Below are positions 34,945-44,613 of a DNA stretch of 64,000 nt, piece by piece; the stretch's first letter is position 1, and each line of letters begins with the position of its first letter. Below the pieces are notes generated by a model, which had not been told where the DNA came from, searched no databases, and saw nothing but the letters and a program-made list of their open reading frames with translations. The stretch comes from Paludibacter sp. (GTDB lineage Bacteria; Bacteroidota; Bacteroidia; Bacteroidales; Paludibacteraceae). Both the position numbers and the translations under genes were made by a program. The DNA lies in the NCBI GenBank assembly GCA_028710895.1, contig JAQTTH010000001.1, forward strand, positions 1 to 64,000, written 5' to 3'.

Positions 34945-35499
34945 ATGAAAATCAGAATTCTAACCACAATGTTGCTCCTATCATCTATTTCAATGTATTC
35001 TCAAAAACAGCAGTTTGTAAGTGTAAATCTAAGCGGAATGTTGGCTACTTACTCAAGCTTCCGACCCGGATATGGTATAGCCTATGAGGAAAAACTTTCG
35101 AAACATCATGGCTACGAATTCGGACTTAATTATCGGAGTAAAACTTACACATCAATTATTACAATTAACAACAACATGTATCTTACTGATGGCATTGAAA
35201 GCTATTTAAATCTCCCGGTTTCTTATAAATTCTATTCGGATATTGTGAATCTTAGTACAGGTATCAGTTTCGACTGTTTTGTGGGAGGTAAATATCTGAC
35301 AACAGTTCCTACTATAACATTGGGAACCTTTGACATTTCACCAAAATTATATGTTGGCTGGAATTTTAAAATTGGCAAAGAAATCAGTCTTGCCGAGAAA
35401 CTTATTTTAGAACCAGAACTGCAGTATAACCCTGTTTTTAATTACGGTTATTCATTTTATGGTGCCACACTTAAGCTGAAATACAAATTCTCTAAATAA
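34945..35499 (+). CDS. Outer-membrane beta-barrel protein
   Basis: The protein has 184 residues from the ATG at 34945, which begins a clear signal peptide (M-K-I-R-I-L-T-T-M-L-L-L-S-S). A frame from 34885 adds 20 residues before it and is rejected. The mature part alternates aromatic and polar residues in about eight strands and ends in a strand closing with L-K-Y-K-F-S-K, as in small OmpW/OprF-like barrels. It lies 19 bp before a second barrel gene, probably in one transcript. Confidence 0.75.
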   Translation: MKIRILTTMLLLSSISMYSQKQQFVSVNLSGMLATYSSFRPGYGIAYEEKLSKHHGYEFGLNYRSKTYTSIITINNNMYLTDGIESYLNLPVSYKFYSDIVNLSTGISFDCFVGGKYLTTVPTITLGTFDISPKLYVGWNFKIGKEISLAEKLILEPELQYNPVFNYGYSFYGATLKLKYKFSK

Positions 35500-35518
35500 A
35501 AATCACAACTGTTCTGGT

Positions 35519-36262
35519 ATGAAAAAACTATTATTTTCGTTCATATTGCTTGTCATAATTCAGCATGCAACATTTGCTCAGTATGAATATGGTACCTACT
35601 ATATCGATGCTAATGTAAATTTAGATTTATTGAATGATAAAATTAATAATACAACTGCAACTTCATATAGAAATAATCACATAAAAGTTACTCCGGAAAT
35701 TGGTTACTTTATAAAAAATAATATAGCGATAGGCATTGGTTTTACTTATAATAACACTCTCGTATCAACAATCAATTCTCCATTCACGTCATTTCTGAAT
35801 GGTGACTTAGCGTATAAACTAATCCCTGTTACTACAACCGAATTGAATGAGATAGCACCTGTCTTTTTTATAAAATATTTTTATCAGCCAACAAATAAAT
35901 TGAGTTTATCATTAAAAGCCAGTTATTCTAAAGGTTGGGGAAGATACAATTTGATTCAAAAATACATCAAAGAACCTCAAGACCAGGAAACAATATTCAA
36001 ATCAGTAGAAGATAAAATTGATTCAAAATATATCTATATTACTCCTGAACTACAGTATTTGATAACTTCAAAACTGGGATTACAAATAAATTTCAATGGG
36101 TTTGGTTATACATCAACAACGGATTACGACAATGTATTTAATCTCAACGGTTTAAACCCAAACTATAGCACAAGCACTATTACAAAGTACGGGCACGAAT
36201 CCACAAGCTTAAATATAAAACCTGCTGCATGGAGTTTTGGAATATTCTTTTTATTGAATTAA
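35519..36262 (+). CDS. Outer-membrane beta-barrel protein
   Basis: The protein has 247 residues. A signal peptide at residues 1-20 ends F-A-Q. The body is a series of beta strands (I-G-Y-F-I-K-N-N-I-A-I-G-I-G-F-T-Y-N-N, then L-S-L-S-L-K-A-S-Y-S-K-G-W-G) and it closes with W-S-F-G-I-F-F-L-L-N. This fits the small Bacteroidetes outer-membrane barrel proteins. It is tightly spaced after the preceding barrel gene. The ligand is unknown. Confidence 0.78.
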   Translation: MKKLLFSFILLVIIQHATFAQYEYGTYYIDANVNLDLLNDKINNTTATSYRNNHIKVTPEIGYFIKNNIAIGIGFTYNNTLVSTINSPFTSFLNGDLAYKLIPVTTTELNEIAPVFFIKYFYQPTNKLSLSLKASYSKGWGRYNLIQKYIKEPQDQETIFKSVEDKIDSKYIYITPELQYLITSKLGLQINFNGFGYTSTTDYDNVFNLNGLNPNYSTSTITKYGHESTSLNIKPAAWSFGIFFLLN

Positions 36263-36301
36263 TACAGAAAACAACTCCTTGCACTATAAATACATTTAGG
36301 T

Positions 36302-37273
36302 ATGTTCAAATCCATTCTACAAAACAAGTTCTTACTCACCCTGCTGTTGGTTTGTTTTCTCACGCAACTGCATGCACAAAAATCACAGAAGTTCTACGAC
36401 TACAGAATGCAGGAGTGCGACCGACAGTCGGCCCGGTTTCTGAGTATTGTTGCCAAAGTCGATTCGGTATATTGCAAAAAGATCTATTATGTGAGAGAGC
36501 GTAAACTGCAAATGCTGGGCTACTTTAAAGACTCATTGCTTCAGATAAAAAACGGAAAGTTTCATTATTATCATTCCAATGGGTTTCCTGCAACATTTGG
36601 CAGGTATGTAAATGGAAAAAGAGAAGGGCTGTGGTATGCTTACCACGACAACAGAGTTATGAGTGATTCCATTGTCTACAAGAACGACGAGCAAACAGGA
36701 ATCAGTTTATCGTGGTATCCCAATGGTCAGTTAAGCGATTCGGTTTATACGAATGAAGATGGTAGTGGAACTTGCATTTCGTGGTTTGATAATGGAACAC
36801 TTTCGTCGAAAGGACAATACTCGAAAGGACATAAGCAACATGGTTTATGGAAATACTATCACCGGAATGGCAAAATAAGCGCTGAAGAAACTTTTTTTGA
36901 ATCGTACCTCACCGACAAGAAGTATTATGACGAAAACGGAGTACAGCTTGCCGAAGGTGTCAATAATGATAGAGTTGCTACCTTTCCGAGTGGCGATAAG
37001 GGATGGCATAAATACATCGACAATCATATCTTTTTTCCACCTGATTACAGAATTATAAATGGTGATGCCGCAACTATTGTCGTAAGTTTTACTGTAAACG
37101 AGCAGGGAATAGTGGAAAATGTATATGCAAGTACAGGTTTTGACAAGAACTTTGATGATATAGCCATTGATGCAATAAAAAAATCGCCCCGTTGGCTCCC
37201 GGCAATAGAACACAACCGAAGGGTAAAGTTCAAATCAACAGTGACAGTGAGTTTTCATCAGATAGAATGGTAA
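36302..37273 (+). CDS. MORN-repeat protein with TonB C-terminal domain
   Basis: The protein has 323 residues with a signal peptide ending L-H-A-Q. Residues 80-200 hold repeats of the type Y-H-S-N-G-F-P-A-T-F-G-R-Y-V-N-G-K-R-E-G-L-W-Y, a MORN-like pattern frequent in Bacteroidetes. Residues 225-323 form a TonB C-terminal domain (V-S-F-T-V-N-E-Q-G-I-V-E-N-V-Y-A, then A-I-K-K-S-P-R-W-L-P-A). It has no N-terminal membrane anchor of the energising TonB type, so it probably acts in the periplasm rather than driving receptors. Confidence 0.82.
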   Translation: MFKSILQNKFLLTLLLVCFLTQLHAQKSQKFYDYRMQECDRQSARFLSIVAKVDSVYCKKIYYVRERKLQMLGYFKDSLLQIKNGKFHYYHSNGFPATFGRYVNGKREGLWYAYHDNRVMSDSIVYKNDEQTGISLSWYPNGQLSDSVYTNEDGSGTCISWFDNGTLSSKGQYSKGHKQHGLWKYYHRNGKISAEETFFESYLTDKKYYDENGVQLAEGVNNDRVATFPSGDKGWHKYIDNHIFFPPDYRIINGDAATIVVSFTVNEQGIVENVYASTGFDKNFDDIAIDAIKKSPRWLPAIEHNRRVKFKSTVTVSFHQIEW

Positions 37274-37357
37274 AAAACTTGTCAGAATCAGGATTCTTGG
37301 CAAGCCAGGCGGCAAAGCCGAGCGTACAGAATTATTGAATTTACAGAATAAAAGAAT

Positions 37358-37750
37358 ATGATTTCGAAGCAATTAATGAAGATTCTTATTTTATGTTTCT
37401 GGGTTAACATTGTGTTTTTCCCTTCATTTTTTACTTATTCTATCATTTCATTTGTGATAATGGGTAATGGAATAACAATGGAGTCAAATCCTATCATTGC
37501 AGGAATTACGCTGTTATTTGATCTTCCATTTTTGTTCCTGTCTATTTATACGGTTTACTTTTTTTACAAATATGACAGGTATAGTAAATCGGGAATTTAT
37601 CTATTGCTTTTCAATTTCATCTATGTACATATTTATTTTTATAGAGTCATTTGGAAAAGGAAAAGAAAATTAGCGAATACTTTTAAACACGAAGCAGTGC
37701 TTGGAAATAAAATATTTATAGAGACCGAAGATTTTGAAAATTACAACTAA
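37358..37750 (+). CDS. Hypothetical membrane protein
   Basis: The protein has 130 residues and three hydrophobic helices, at about residues 8-35, 46-68 and 77-95, followed by a basic stretch (W-K-R-K-R-K) and an acidic tail. I do not recognise the family. An internal Met at residue 7 (37376) is an equally possible start. It precedes the lipoprotein gene by 10 bp. Confidence 0.6.
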   Translation: MISKQLMKILILCFWVNIVFFPSFFTYSIISFVIMGNGITMESNPIIAGITLLFDLPFLFLSIYTVYFFYKYDRYSKSGIYLLLFNFIYVHIYFYRVIWKRKRKLANTFKHEAVLGNKIFIETEDFENYN

Positions 37751-37760
37751 AACAATAGAT

Positions 37761-38393
37761 ATGAGAGCAACCCATTTAAAAAGAACAAATTTAATTCTAT
37801 TAATCATTGTCGGTTTAATGCTGACCGGATGTGCAATGAGCTATCAACCAATCAATGCACCCAAATTAAAATATAATGTTACCGACAATCAAAATGGTAT
37901 TGAACTTTCGTATAAGTACGATGTGCTGCAACTGAAAGGCAATAAGAAATATGCAAAAAGTGAAGACAGAATCGGTGTAAAATTAGTTGCAGTAAAAATT
38001 GTGAACAACACAGATACTACAATAAACCTGGGAACAAACACAATGATATATGCTGGTAATAAACCAATTGATATATTGACACCATATATATTTCAAAACA
38101 GCATAAAACAAAAAAGTATGGCCTATTTACCTTATGCTTTATTTACGTTTCTAAGGTTTAACATATATAGTGATTCATATTATTCTCAATCAATTCCTGT
38201 TGGGTATGTCCTGGGCCCGTTATTGACATTCGGGAATATTATTGTTGCAAGTAATGCAAACAAAAACTTACTGAAAGAATTGATGGAGTACGATCTTCGA
38301 AATAAAGATATACGGAAAGGCGAAACAGTTTATGGGCTAATCGGTATTGACCAGGGTGAATTTATGCCTCTTACGATCAGGAAAATAAAATAA
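37761..38393 (+). CDS. Hypothetical lipoprotein
   Basis: The protein has 210 residues from the ATG at 37761, which gives a proper lipoprotein signal (L-I-I-V-G-L-M-L-T-G-C, Cys near residue 24). The ATG at 37734 overlaps the previous gene and is less likely. The mature part carries conserved-looking strands (G-V-K-L-V-A-V-K-I-V-N-N-T-D-T-T-I-N-L-G) of an immunoglobulin-like fold, then a hydrophobic stretch near 150-165. The family is not recognised. Confidence 0.7.
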   Translation: MRATHLKRTNLILLIIVGLMLTGCAMSYQPINAPKLKYNVTDNQNGIELSYKYDVLQLKGNKKYAKSEDRIGVKLVAVKIVNNTDTTINLGTNTMIYAGNKPIDILTPYIFQNSIKQKSMAYLPYALFTFLRFNIYSDSYYSQSIPVGYVLGPLLTFGNIIVASNANKNLLKELMEYDLRNKDIRKGETVYGLIGIDQGEFMPLTIRKIK

Positions 38394-38458
38394 TAATGAT
38401 TTTCATTTATAATTTCAGATAACTCACACACTTATTACATAATCACAACTTACAAATC

Positions 38459-40369
38459 ATGAAAACAGTCAAATTAAGCCTCCTGATTATTTTTTCAGTA
38501 TTCTGTACTCAACTGTGGGCGCAAGCAACAGCCAGAGATCGTCAAAAAGAAGAAAAGATTGAGAAACAACTCGAAGCCATTGATCCTTTGGTGGTTGAAA
38601 CTTTCAAAAAAGGTACTATAGCCATGGATGAACAAAAGAATGAACTAGCCGACAGTCTTTATTCTATTGTTTATGCCAAAGCCCCTACCTTCGATCCGGT
38701 TATCCGACGATTAGGTACTATCAAATATAATTTGGGATATGTAAACGATGGATTTCTTTACTGTAAAAAAGCGGTTGAAATCAACCGTTCGGCATACAAT
38801 CTGCTATCATTGGCCTATTTATATCTAAATAAAAACGATTCCTCTAATTTAGACAAAGCCTATAGTTTACTAATAGAAGCTCAAAGATTGCCCAATGGCG
38901 ATGATATTGATGTATTACTTTATTTGATACAAATATCGCTTCAGAGAAACGATGTATATCAATTAAAAGCTGAAATAGCATCATTGAAAGCAAAGTACCC
39001 CGATCATATGCTGACACATTATTATTTAGCTGTTTTGGCAGCCAATGACAGCGAATGGAGAACTGCTAAAAAAGAGATATTACTTGCCAAACAAAAGGGC
39101 CTTCCACAAGATGCCGTTGATGAGTTTTTAAATTCGGGTGTGAACACTGAAATCAACAAGCAAAATGCTGTTATTTATTTCGGCATAGTTGTTGGCATCT
39201 GGATTTTAGGTCTTTTGTTCCTCTTTTTAATAGGAAAATTATTCTCAAATATGACTTTAAACGCCATTGAAAACGACAAACTGGAAACAAGTTCGGCAAA
39301 ACCGGGAGGCTGGATGCGAACCGGATATAAAGCATTGATTAATGCCGGAGGGTTTTATTATTATATTTCATTGCCGATTGTACTTGTATTGGTTATTGCT
39401 CTTACCATTGGAATAATCTATCTCTTTATAATGGTCGGTACAATTCCGATTAAGCTAACATTTATTTTAGTCATAGGTGCCGGTGTCACTATTTTCAGCA
39501 TGATTCGTTCACTGCTTGTAAAAGTTGACTATACAGATCCGGGCCGCGAACTTACAAAAGAAGAAGCTCCCGGATTATATAAACTGACAGAAGAAGTAGC
39601 ACAACTCATGGGAACCCGCTCGATAGATGAAATACGAATCACCCCTCTGAATGATTTGGCTGTTTATGAGAAAGGTACATGGCGGGATAAAATGAATGAT
39701 AAAGGAAAGCGTATTCTTATTCTTGGCACCTCAGTATTAAATGATTTCAAAAAAGGAGACTTTAAAGCAGTACTTGCTCACGAATATGGTCATTTCACCC
39801 ATCGCGATACAGCTGGTGGTGAAGTAGCATTGAGAGTTCAGAATGATATGACGAAGTATTTTATTGCTTTACACAATGCCGGACAAAATACAATCTGGAA
39901 TATTGCTTTTCATTTTCTGAGATTGTATAATTTCATTTTCCGACGAATAAGTCATGGAGCAACCCGCTTGCAGGAAGTTCTTGCCGACAGGGTAGCAGCC
40001 GAAACTTTTGGCTCTGTATCTTTTGAAAACGGTTTGACGCATGTCATTAAACGACAAATAGAATTCAGCAAATATGCAAATGATGAAATTAAAGAAGCAG
40101 TTGAATTAAAACGACCTATCAATAATCTTTACGAGCTTACCGGCGATCAGGAAACAACGATAGAAGAAGAACTAAAGAAATCGCTAAATACAAAAACAAC
40201 GGAAGATGACACACATCCCAGCCCTACAGATAGGTTTAAATACATAGCAGGAATTAAAGCAACCTATATTTCGGAAGATAATTCGCTTGTAAAAGATTTG
40301 TTTGTAAACTGGACCGCCCTGACTGAAGAAATGACTAAAAACATAGAAGCTAAGGTCGACAGATACTAA
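38459..40369 (+). CDS. TPR-containing M48 family metalloprotease
   Basis: The protein has 636 residues. A signal peptide precedes a helical TPR-like region (residues 30-230), then three membrane helices (about 240-262, 300-322 and 328-350), then an M48 peptidase domain. The zinc motif H-E-Y-G-H lies at about residues 441-445 and the third ligand in E-V-L-A-D-R-V near 505. This layout recalls HtpX/Ste24-type membrane proteases with an added periplasmic or lumenal TPR module. Its substrates are unknown. It is followed 44 bp later by a TlpA-like gene. Confidence 0.88.
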   Translation: MKTVKLSLLIIFSVFCTQLWAQATARDRQKEEKIEKQLEAIDPLVVETFKKGTIAMDEQKNELADSLYSIVYAKAPTFDPVIRRLGTIKYNLGYVNDGFLYCKKAVEINRSAYNLLSLAYLYLNKNDSSNLDKAYSLLIEAQRLPNGDDIDVLLYLIQISLQRNDVYQLKAEIASLKAKYPDHMLTHYYLAVLAANDSEWRTAKKEILLAKQKGLPQDAVDEFLNSGVNTEINKQNAVIYFGIVVGIWILGLLFLFLIGKLFSNMTLNAIENDKLETSSAKPGGWMRTGYKALINAGGFYYYISLPIVLVLVIALTIGIIYLFIMVGTIPIKLTFILVIGAGVTIFSMIRSLLVKVDYTDPGRELTKEEAPGLYKLTEEVAQLMGTRSIDEIRITPLNDLAVYEKGTWRDKMNDKGKRILILGTSVLNDFKKGDFKAVLAHEYGHFTHRDTAGGEVALRVQNDMTKYFIALHNAGQNTIWNIAFHFLRLYNFIFRRISHGATRLQEVLADRVAAETFGSVSFENGLTHVIKRQIEFSKYANDEIKEAVELKRPINNLYELTGDQETTIEEELKKSLNTKTTEDDTHPSPTDRFKYIAGIKATYISEDNSLVKDLFVNWTALTEEMTKNIEAKVDRY

Positions 40370-40413
40370 TATGCTGTTTAATTTATTATCAGAGATATAA
40401 AAAAACTATAGAT

Positions 40414-40971
40414 ATGAAAACAACTTATTTAAAAAGAACAACTTACCTGATTACTATAACTTTACTTTTCATAGTAGGTAATATAAAAGCTCAGGTTGTA
40501 GAGCAAAATGCAAGAGAAACTGCTGCTACACTTGTTCACGAAGGCGATAAAGCTCCCGATTTTACAGTAAAAATGTTGGATGGTCGAAAAATTAAACTGT
40601 CCGACCTGCATGGTAAAGTAGTTTTACTAAACTTTTGGGCAACCTGGTGCGGGCCCTGCATGATGGAATTTAAAGAAATACCTGAACAAATCATTAAACG
40701 CTTCGAAGGAAAAGATTTTGTACTGTTAGCTATCTCCCGGGAGGAAGCCCGCGAAGTTGTTGCCGGTAAAATGGCTGTTTTAAAAACAAAGGGAATTGAT
40801 TTTCCGGTAGGTCTGGATCCTGACAGAGCAATTTACAGCCAGTATGCCAAAGAATTTATTCCTCGCAACTTTGTTATTGACCGCAACGGCAACGTAATCT
40901 ATACAAGCGTAGGTTACGAAGAAAATGCTATGAAGATTTTAGTTGGGAAAATTGAAGAATTGTTGAGGTAG
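40414..40971 (+). CDS. TlpA/ResA-like thiol-disulfide protein
   Basis: The protein has 185 residues. A signal peptide at residues 1-27 ends I-K-A-Q. The AhpC-TSA/Redoxin fold follows: G-D-K-A-P-D-F-T-V, then V-V-L-L-N-F-W-A-T-W-C-G-P-C with the active Cys pair, then the cis-Pro region F-I-P-R-N-F-V-I-D-R-N-G. It should reduce or exchange disulfides in the periplasm. It may serve the Cys-bearing exported proteins nearby, but that is inference. Confidence 0.9.
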   Translation: MKTTYLKRTTYLITITLLFIVGNIKAQVVEQNARETAATLVHEGDKAPDFTVKMLDGRKIKLSDLHGKVVLLNFWATWCGPCMMEFKEIPEQIIKRFEGKDFVLLAISREEAREVVAGKMAVLKTKGIDFPVGLDPDRAIYSQYAKEFIPRNFVIDRNGNVIYTSVGYEENAMKILVGKIEELLR

Positions 40972-41024
40972 TTGGATTTGTAATTATCTTTACCGAATTG
41001 AATAAAATTCATTAATATAAAAAT

Positions 41025-41222
41025 TTGAATATGAAGAATAACGAACCAATGGGCTATTGGATTGCGATAGGCTGTGGTGTTGGTACTGCCATAGGAGTTG
41101 CAACTCACAATATAGCTGTCGGAGTTGCAGTTGGCGCTGGCTTTGGTGTTGCCATGGGTGCCTCCAGATCGAAAAAGAAAAAAGTGGATTCTGATAATAA
41201 TGATGAACAGAAAAAAGATTAA
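41025..41222 (+). CDS. Small glycine-zipper protein
   Basis: The protein has 65 residues (or 63 from the ATG at 41031). One hydrophobic Gly/Ala/Val segment, G-V-G-T-A-I-G-V-A-T then A-V-G-V-A-V-G-A-G-F-G-V-A-M-G, has Gly at four-residue spacing as in glycine-zipper membrane peptides. A highly basic then acidic tail follows (R-S-K-K-K-K-V-D-S-D). No homologue is named with confidence. It lies 53 bp after the TlpA-like gene. Confidence 0.65.
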   Translation: MNMKNNEPMGYWIAIGCGVGTAIGVATHNIAVGVAVGAGFGVAMGASRSKKKKVDSDNNDEQKKD

Positions 41223-41291
41223 TACATAATCCGATATTTAAAAAACAAAAAATAGACATATCGATTGAACTTTCAGTTGCTTTATTCATTA

Positions 41292-41299
41292 TACCTTTG
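41292..41299 (+). promoter_or_regulatory. -7 box for the Cys-protein / TonB receptor unit
   Basis: TACCTTTG matches TAnnTTTG and lies 17 bp before the ATG at 41317. TTG elements nearby (41265 and 41277) are at spacings of 24 and 12 nt, so the -33 half is weak. Confidence 0.4.
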
Positions 41300-41316
41300 T
41301 CAAAAGATTTCAATAA

Positions 41317-41658
41317 ATGAATAAAACAGTAACACATACTCATTCGTCCCGATTTGCATTGCTTCTACTAGCGGTGTTTATGAGTTCGTTACTGAGTAAA
41401 CCTGTTCATAATTTACTGTCAAGACATACTATATCTGAAGGGATTATTACCATTCCCGGTGAATACGATGTTACAACCGACCATTATAAAGGCTGTCCGA
41501 TTTGCGATTTTGAATTCTGTACATTCATTCCGCAAGAACAGATAAATATACCACAAACTGCTGAGATTTTCTATAAAGTACAATCATCAAAAGCTATTGA
41601 TGCTCCTGTATATCAGTCGGTACGTCTTTTCTCATTAAGGGCACCTCCTACCCTATAA
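41317..41658 (+). CDS. Small exported Cys-rich protein (DUF2946-like context)
   Basis: The protein has 113 residues. A hydrophobic N-terminal segment (F-A-L-L-L-L-A-V-F-M-S-S-L-L) is preceded by a His/Ser-rich start. The middle has a C-P-I-C-D-F-E-F-C motif (C-x2-C-x4-C) that could bind a metal or haem-like ligand. In other bacteria, small proteins of similar shape sit beside metal-linked TonB receptors, as this one does: a receptor gene starts 134 bp downstream. The assignment to a metal role is inference. Confidence 0.65.
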   Translation: MNKTVTHTHSSRFALLLLAVFMSSLLSKPVHNLLSRHTISEGIITIPGEYDVTTDHYKGCPICDFEFCTFIPQEQINIPQTAEIFYKVQSSKAIDAPVYQSVRLFSLRAPPTL

Positions 41659-41792
41659 ATTATTCTCACCTACTTTTCTTATTTTTCTAACAAAGTCATC
41701 GGGCACGAAGCTGTTTTGATGGTTTGGTTCTGTTTTACATTACCATAAACTTATGTAAGGATAACTTGTATTTCACATCACAATTAAATTCA

Positions 41793-44228
41793 ATGAAAAA
41801 ACTATATATCATACTGTTTGCTCTTTTGGCAAGCATAAATACCCGGGCAGATAATGCTAGTAGTTCGCATACGGCCCTGAAAGGTAAAATTACCGACCAA
41901 AAAGGTGAATCAGTGATAGGTGCCACCATTTATCTTCCGGAAATGAAAACAGGAGCTGTTACAGATCAGGATGGAAACTATACACTTGACAATCTTCCAA
42001 GCCGAACCCTCTTGATTCAGGTAAATGCTATGGGCTTTAAAATGATTGCTGAAAATGTCGATTTGAGAAACATTGTAAAAAAAGATTTTGTATTGACAGA
42101 ATCGGTGGTAGAGGTGAATGAAGTGGTTGTTACCGGGCAATCGGGTGCTACGCAAATGGTCAAAATGCCTACACCCATGAGTATTGTTACTCAAAAAGAA
42201 CTTCAACAGCAAACTTCTACAAACATAATTGATGCCATTGCCTCACAGCCTGGTATTTCGCAAATAACAACTGGTAGTGGTATTTCAAAACCTGTTATTC
42301 GTGGATTAGGTTATAACCGGGTAGTTGTTGTCAATGATGGTGTGCGTCAGGAAGGACAACAATGGGGCGATGAACATGGGATTGAAATAGATGAAAATGA
42401 AGTAAACCGGGTGGAAATCCTTAAAGGTCCTGCCAGTTTGATGTATGGTTCGGATGCCATGGCCGGTGTTATCAGTTTCTTCTCTGCTCCTATTCTGTCA
42501 CAAGGCAACATGCAACTGAATGCCTTGGCAAATTATCAAACAAACAATGGGTTAATGGCCTATTCATTCAATTTTGCGGGACATAAAAAAGCTTTTGTCT
42601 GGGATTTCCGATACAGCAATAAACAAGCACACGCCTATCAAAACAAATACGATGGTTATGTGTATAATTCCGGATTTAGTGAACATGCTGCATCCGGATT
42701 AGTAGGCATCAGCGATTGGTGGGGATATTCTCACCTTACGTTAAGTACCTATCAACTTACTCCCGGCATTGTGGAAGGTAATCGGGATAGTGCTACCGGG
42801 CAATTTATCAAACCCATTGCTCTGGCTGATGGAACTGAAGGTGAAGGCATAGCTTCAAATGCTGATTTCCTTTCGTATAACCATCTGATGCCCTATCAGC
42901 AGGTTCAGCATTATAAAGCAGTTTGGAATAATAATTTTCTGATTGGCGACGGAAGTCTGAAAGCAACTATCGGTTATCAACAAAACCGCAGACAAGAATT
43001 TGCAAATATACTCACACCCGATAATTATGGATTGTATTTTCAATTACACACTGTGAATTATGATATACATTATTTGTTGCCCGAAAAGAATGGATATGAA
43101 TTCTCGGTTAGTGTAAACGGAATGTATCAAAATTCAATGAATAAAGGGAGTGAATATCTCGTTCCCGAATACCGGCTTTTTGATGCAGGAGGATTTCTGA
43201 TTGGAAAGAAATCGTTCGGAAAGCTGAATGTGAGTGGTGGATTACGTTACGATACACGTTCGCAAACAGGAGATGCATTGTACCTGAATAGTAATGGTGA
43301 GAAAACCACAGCAGCTGAGCCAACTGCAAATCAACGTTTCAATGGATTCAGGAATAACTACAAAGGCTTTAGCGGAAGTCTTGGTGCTACTTACGAACTG
43401 AGTGAAAACTGGAACACAAAACTGAATGTATCCCGTGGATTTCGTGCTCCTAACATTAGCGAACTAAGTTCCAATGGAGTTCACGAAGGTACCATTCGCT
43501 ACGAAATAGGAAATCCAGGTTTAAAACCGGAAACAAGTCTGCAACTTGATTATGAATTAGGATATAATACCGAACATGTGAGTGCTAAACTGAATCTCTT
43601 TGTCAACGATATCAACAATTATATTTTTTCGCGCAAACTGAGCAGTAAACTTAAAGGTGATTCGATTGCCGAGAATGTTCCTGCTTATAAATTTAGTTCG
43701 GGGAATGCGCAGATAGCCGGTGGTGAGTTTTACATCGATATTCATCCGCATCCGTTGGATTGGTTGCATTTCGAAAACAGCTTCTCGTATGTGCATTCTC
43801 AATTAAAAAATCAGTCTGACTCAACGAAGTATCTTCCCTTCACTCCTGCTGCCAAATGGAAATCGGATATCCGGGTGAATATAGACAAGGCCTCTAAAAA
43901 TCTGAAAAACTGCTTTCTGTCATTCGGACTGGAACATTACTTTAAGCAAGACGAGATTTACTCGGCCTACAATACCGAAACAATGACTCCGGCATATAGC
44001 CTGCTCAATGCAAATATTGGCAGCGACATTGTATTGAATAAAAAAACAATATGCTCGCTCTATATCAGCGGAACTAATCTGGCCGACATTGCTTATCAAA
44101 GCCATCTCAGCAGGTTGAAATATGCAGCCACAAACAATGTCACAGGGCGCACAGGAGTTTACAATATGGGACGCAATATCAGTATTAAACTCATTGTTCC
44201 GGTGAATTTAAGTAAGAGGAATAATTAA
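41793..44228 (+). CDS. TonB-dependent outer-membrane receptor
   Basis: The protein has 811 residues from the ATG at 41793, where a signal peptide starts. A carboxypeptidase-D-like beta sandwich (L-K-G-K-I-T-D-Q-K-G-E-S-V-I-G-A-T-I-Y-L-P) covers about residues 30-110. The plug follows (V-N-E-V-V-V-T-G-Q-S-G, then P-V-I-R-G-L-G-Y-N-R-V-V-V-V-N-D-G-V-R, then G-P-A-S-L-M-Y-G-S-D-A-M-A-G-V-I), then the 22-strand barrel. No SusD-like gene follows, so a siderophore, metal or vitamin ligand is more likely than a glycan. The Cys-rich neighbour favours a metal. Confidence 0.93.
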   Translation: MKKLYIILFALLASINTRADNASSSHTALKGKITDQKGESVIGATIYLPEMKTGAVTDQDGNYTLDNLPSRTLLIQVNAMGFKMIAENVDLRNIVKKDFVLTESVVEVNEVVVTGQSGATQMVKMPTPMSIVTQKELQQQTSTNIIDAIASQPGISQITTGSGISKPVIRGLGYNRVVVVNDGVRQEGQQWGDEHGIEIDENEVNRVEILKGPASLMYGSDAMAGVISFFSAPILSQGNMQLNALANYQTNNGLMAYSFNFAGHKKAFVWDFRYSNKQAHAYQNKYDGYVYNSGFSEHAASGLVGISDWWGYSHLTLSTYQLTPGIVEGNRDSATGQFIKPIALADGTEGEGIASNADFLSYNHLMPYQQVQHYKAVWNNNFLIGDGSLKATIGYQQNRRQEFANILTPDNYGLYFQLHTVNYDIHYLLPEKNGYEFSVSVNGMYQNSMNKGSEYLVPEYRLFDAGGFLIGKKSFGKLNVSGGLRYDTRSQTGDALYLNSNGEKTTAAEPTANQRFNGFRNNYKGFSGSLGATYELSENWNTKLNVSRGFRAPNISELSSNGVHEGTIRYEIGNPGLKPETSLQLDYELGYNTEHVSAKLNLFVNDINNYIFSRKLSSKLKGDSIAENVPAYKFSSGNAQIAGGEFYIDIHPHPLDWLHFENSFSYVHSQLKNQSDSTKYLPFTPAAKWKSDIRVNIDKASKNLKNCFLSFGLEHYFKQDEIYSAYNTETMTPAYSLLNANIGSDIVLNKKTICSLYISGTNLADIAYQSHLSRLKYAATNNVTGRTGVYNMGRNISIKLIVPVNLSKRNN

Positions 44229-44229
44229 A

Positions 44230-44420
44230 TGTCATATTTTTCAATCACATAGTTGTATTTAGTTACAGAGTAACACAGAGTATCTTTCGTTGAAAACATA
44301 GTACATGTAGTTGTATTAAATATGCTATGTGATACTATGTCAGCTTGATTTTTTATTCTTCTATGTGACACTATGTCGCTATGAATTCTATGTGGTTGAT
44401 TTTTCTTTATGAAATAAGAC
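44230..44420. repeat. CTATGT short-word repeat tract
   Basis: The words CTATGTGATACTATGTC, CTATGTGACACTATGTCG and CTATGTGGTT recur within about 100 bp, with related CACATAG and ACATAG words on the other strand. This occupies most of the 385-bp gene-free gap 44229-44613. The same words recur at 62330-62465. I see no gene here. Confidence 0.6.
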
Positions 44421-44613
44421 ATTATATCTTTTTTACTACTTAGTTGAGGAAAGCAACCTGTAAAATTTAGATGATATGCCACAATTCGCGATTTGGTGAT
44501 TTGAATTAAAATGTCGAAATTTGTTTTTATATTGAATTTGTAAGACTGCTAAAAACAGCTATCAGTTTACGCATTTTCAAATTGTACAGCTTATATAAAA
44601 ACAATTATTTTGA

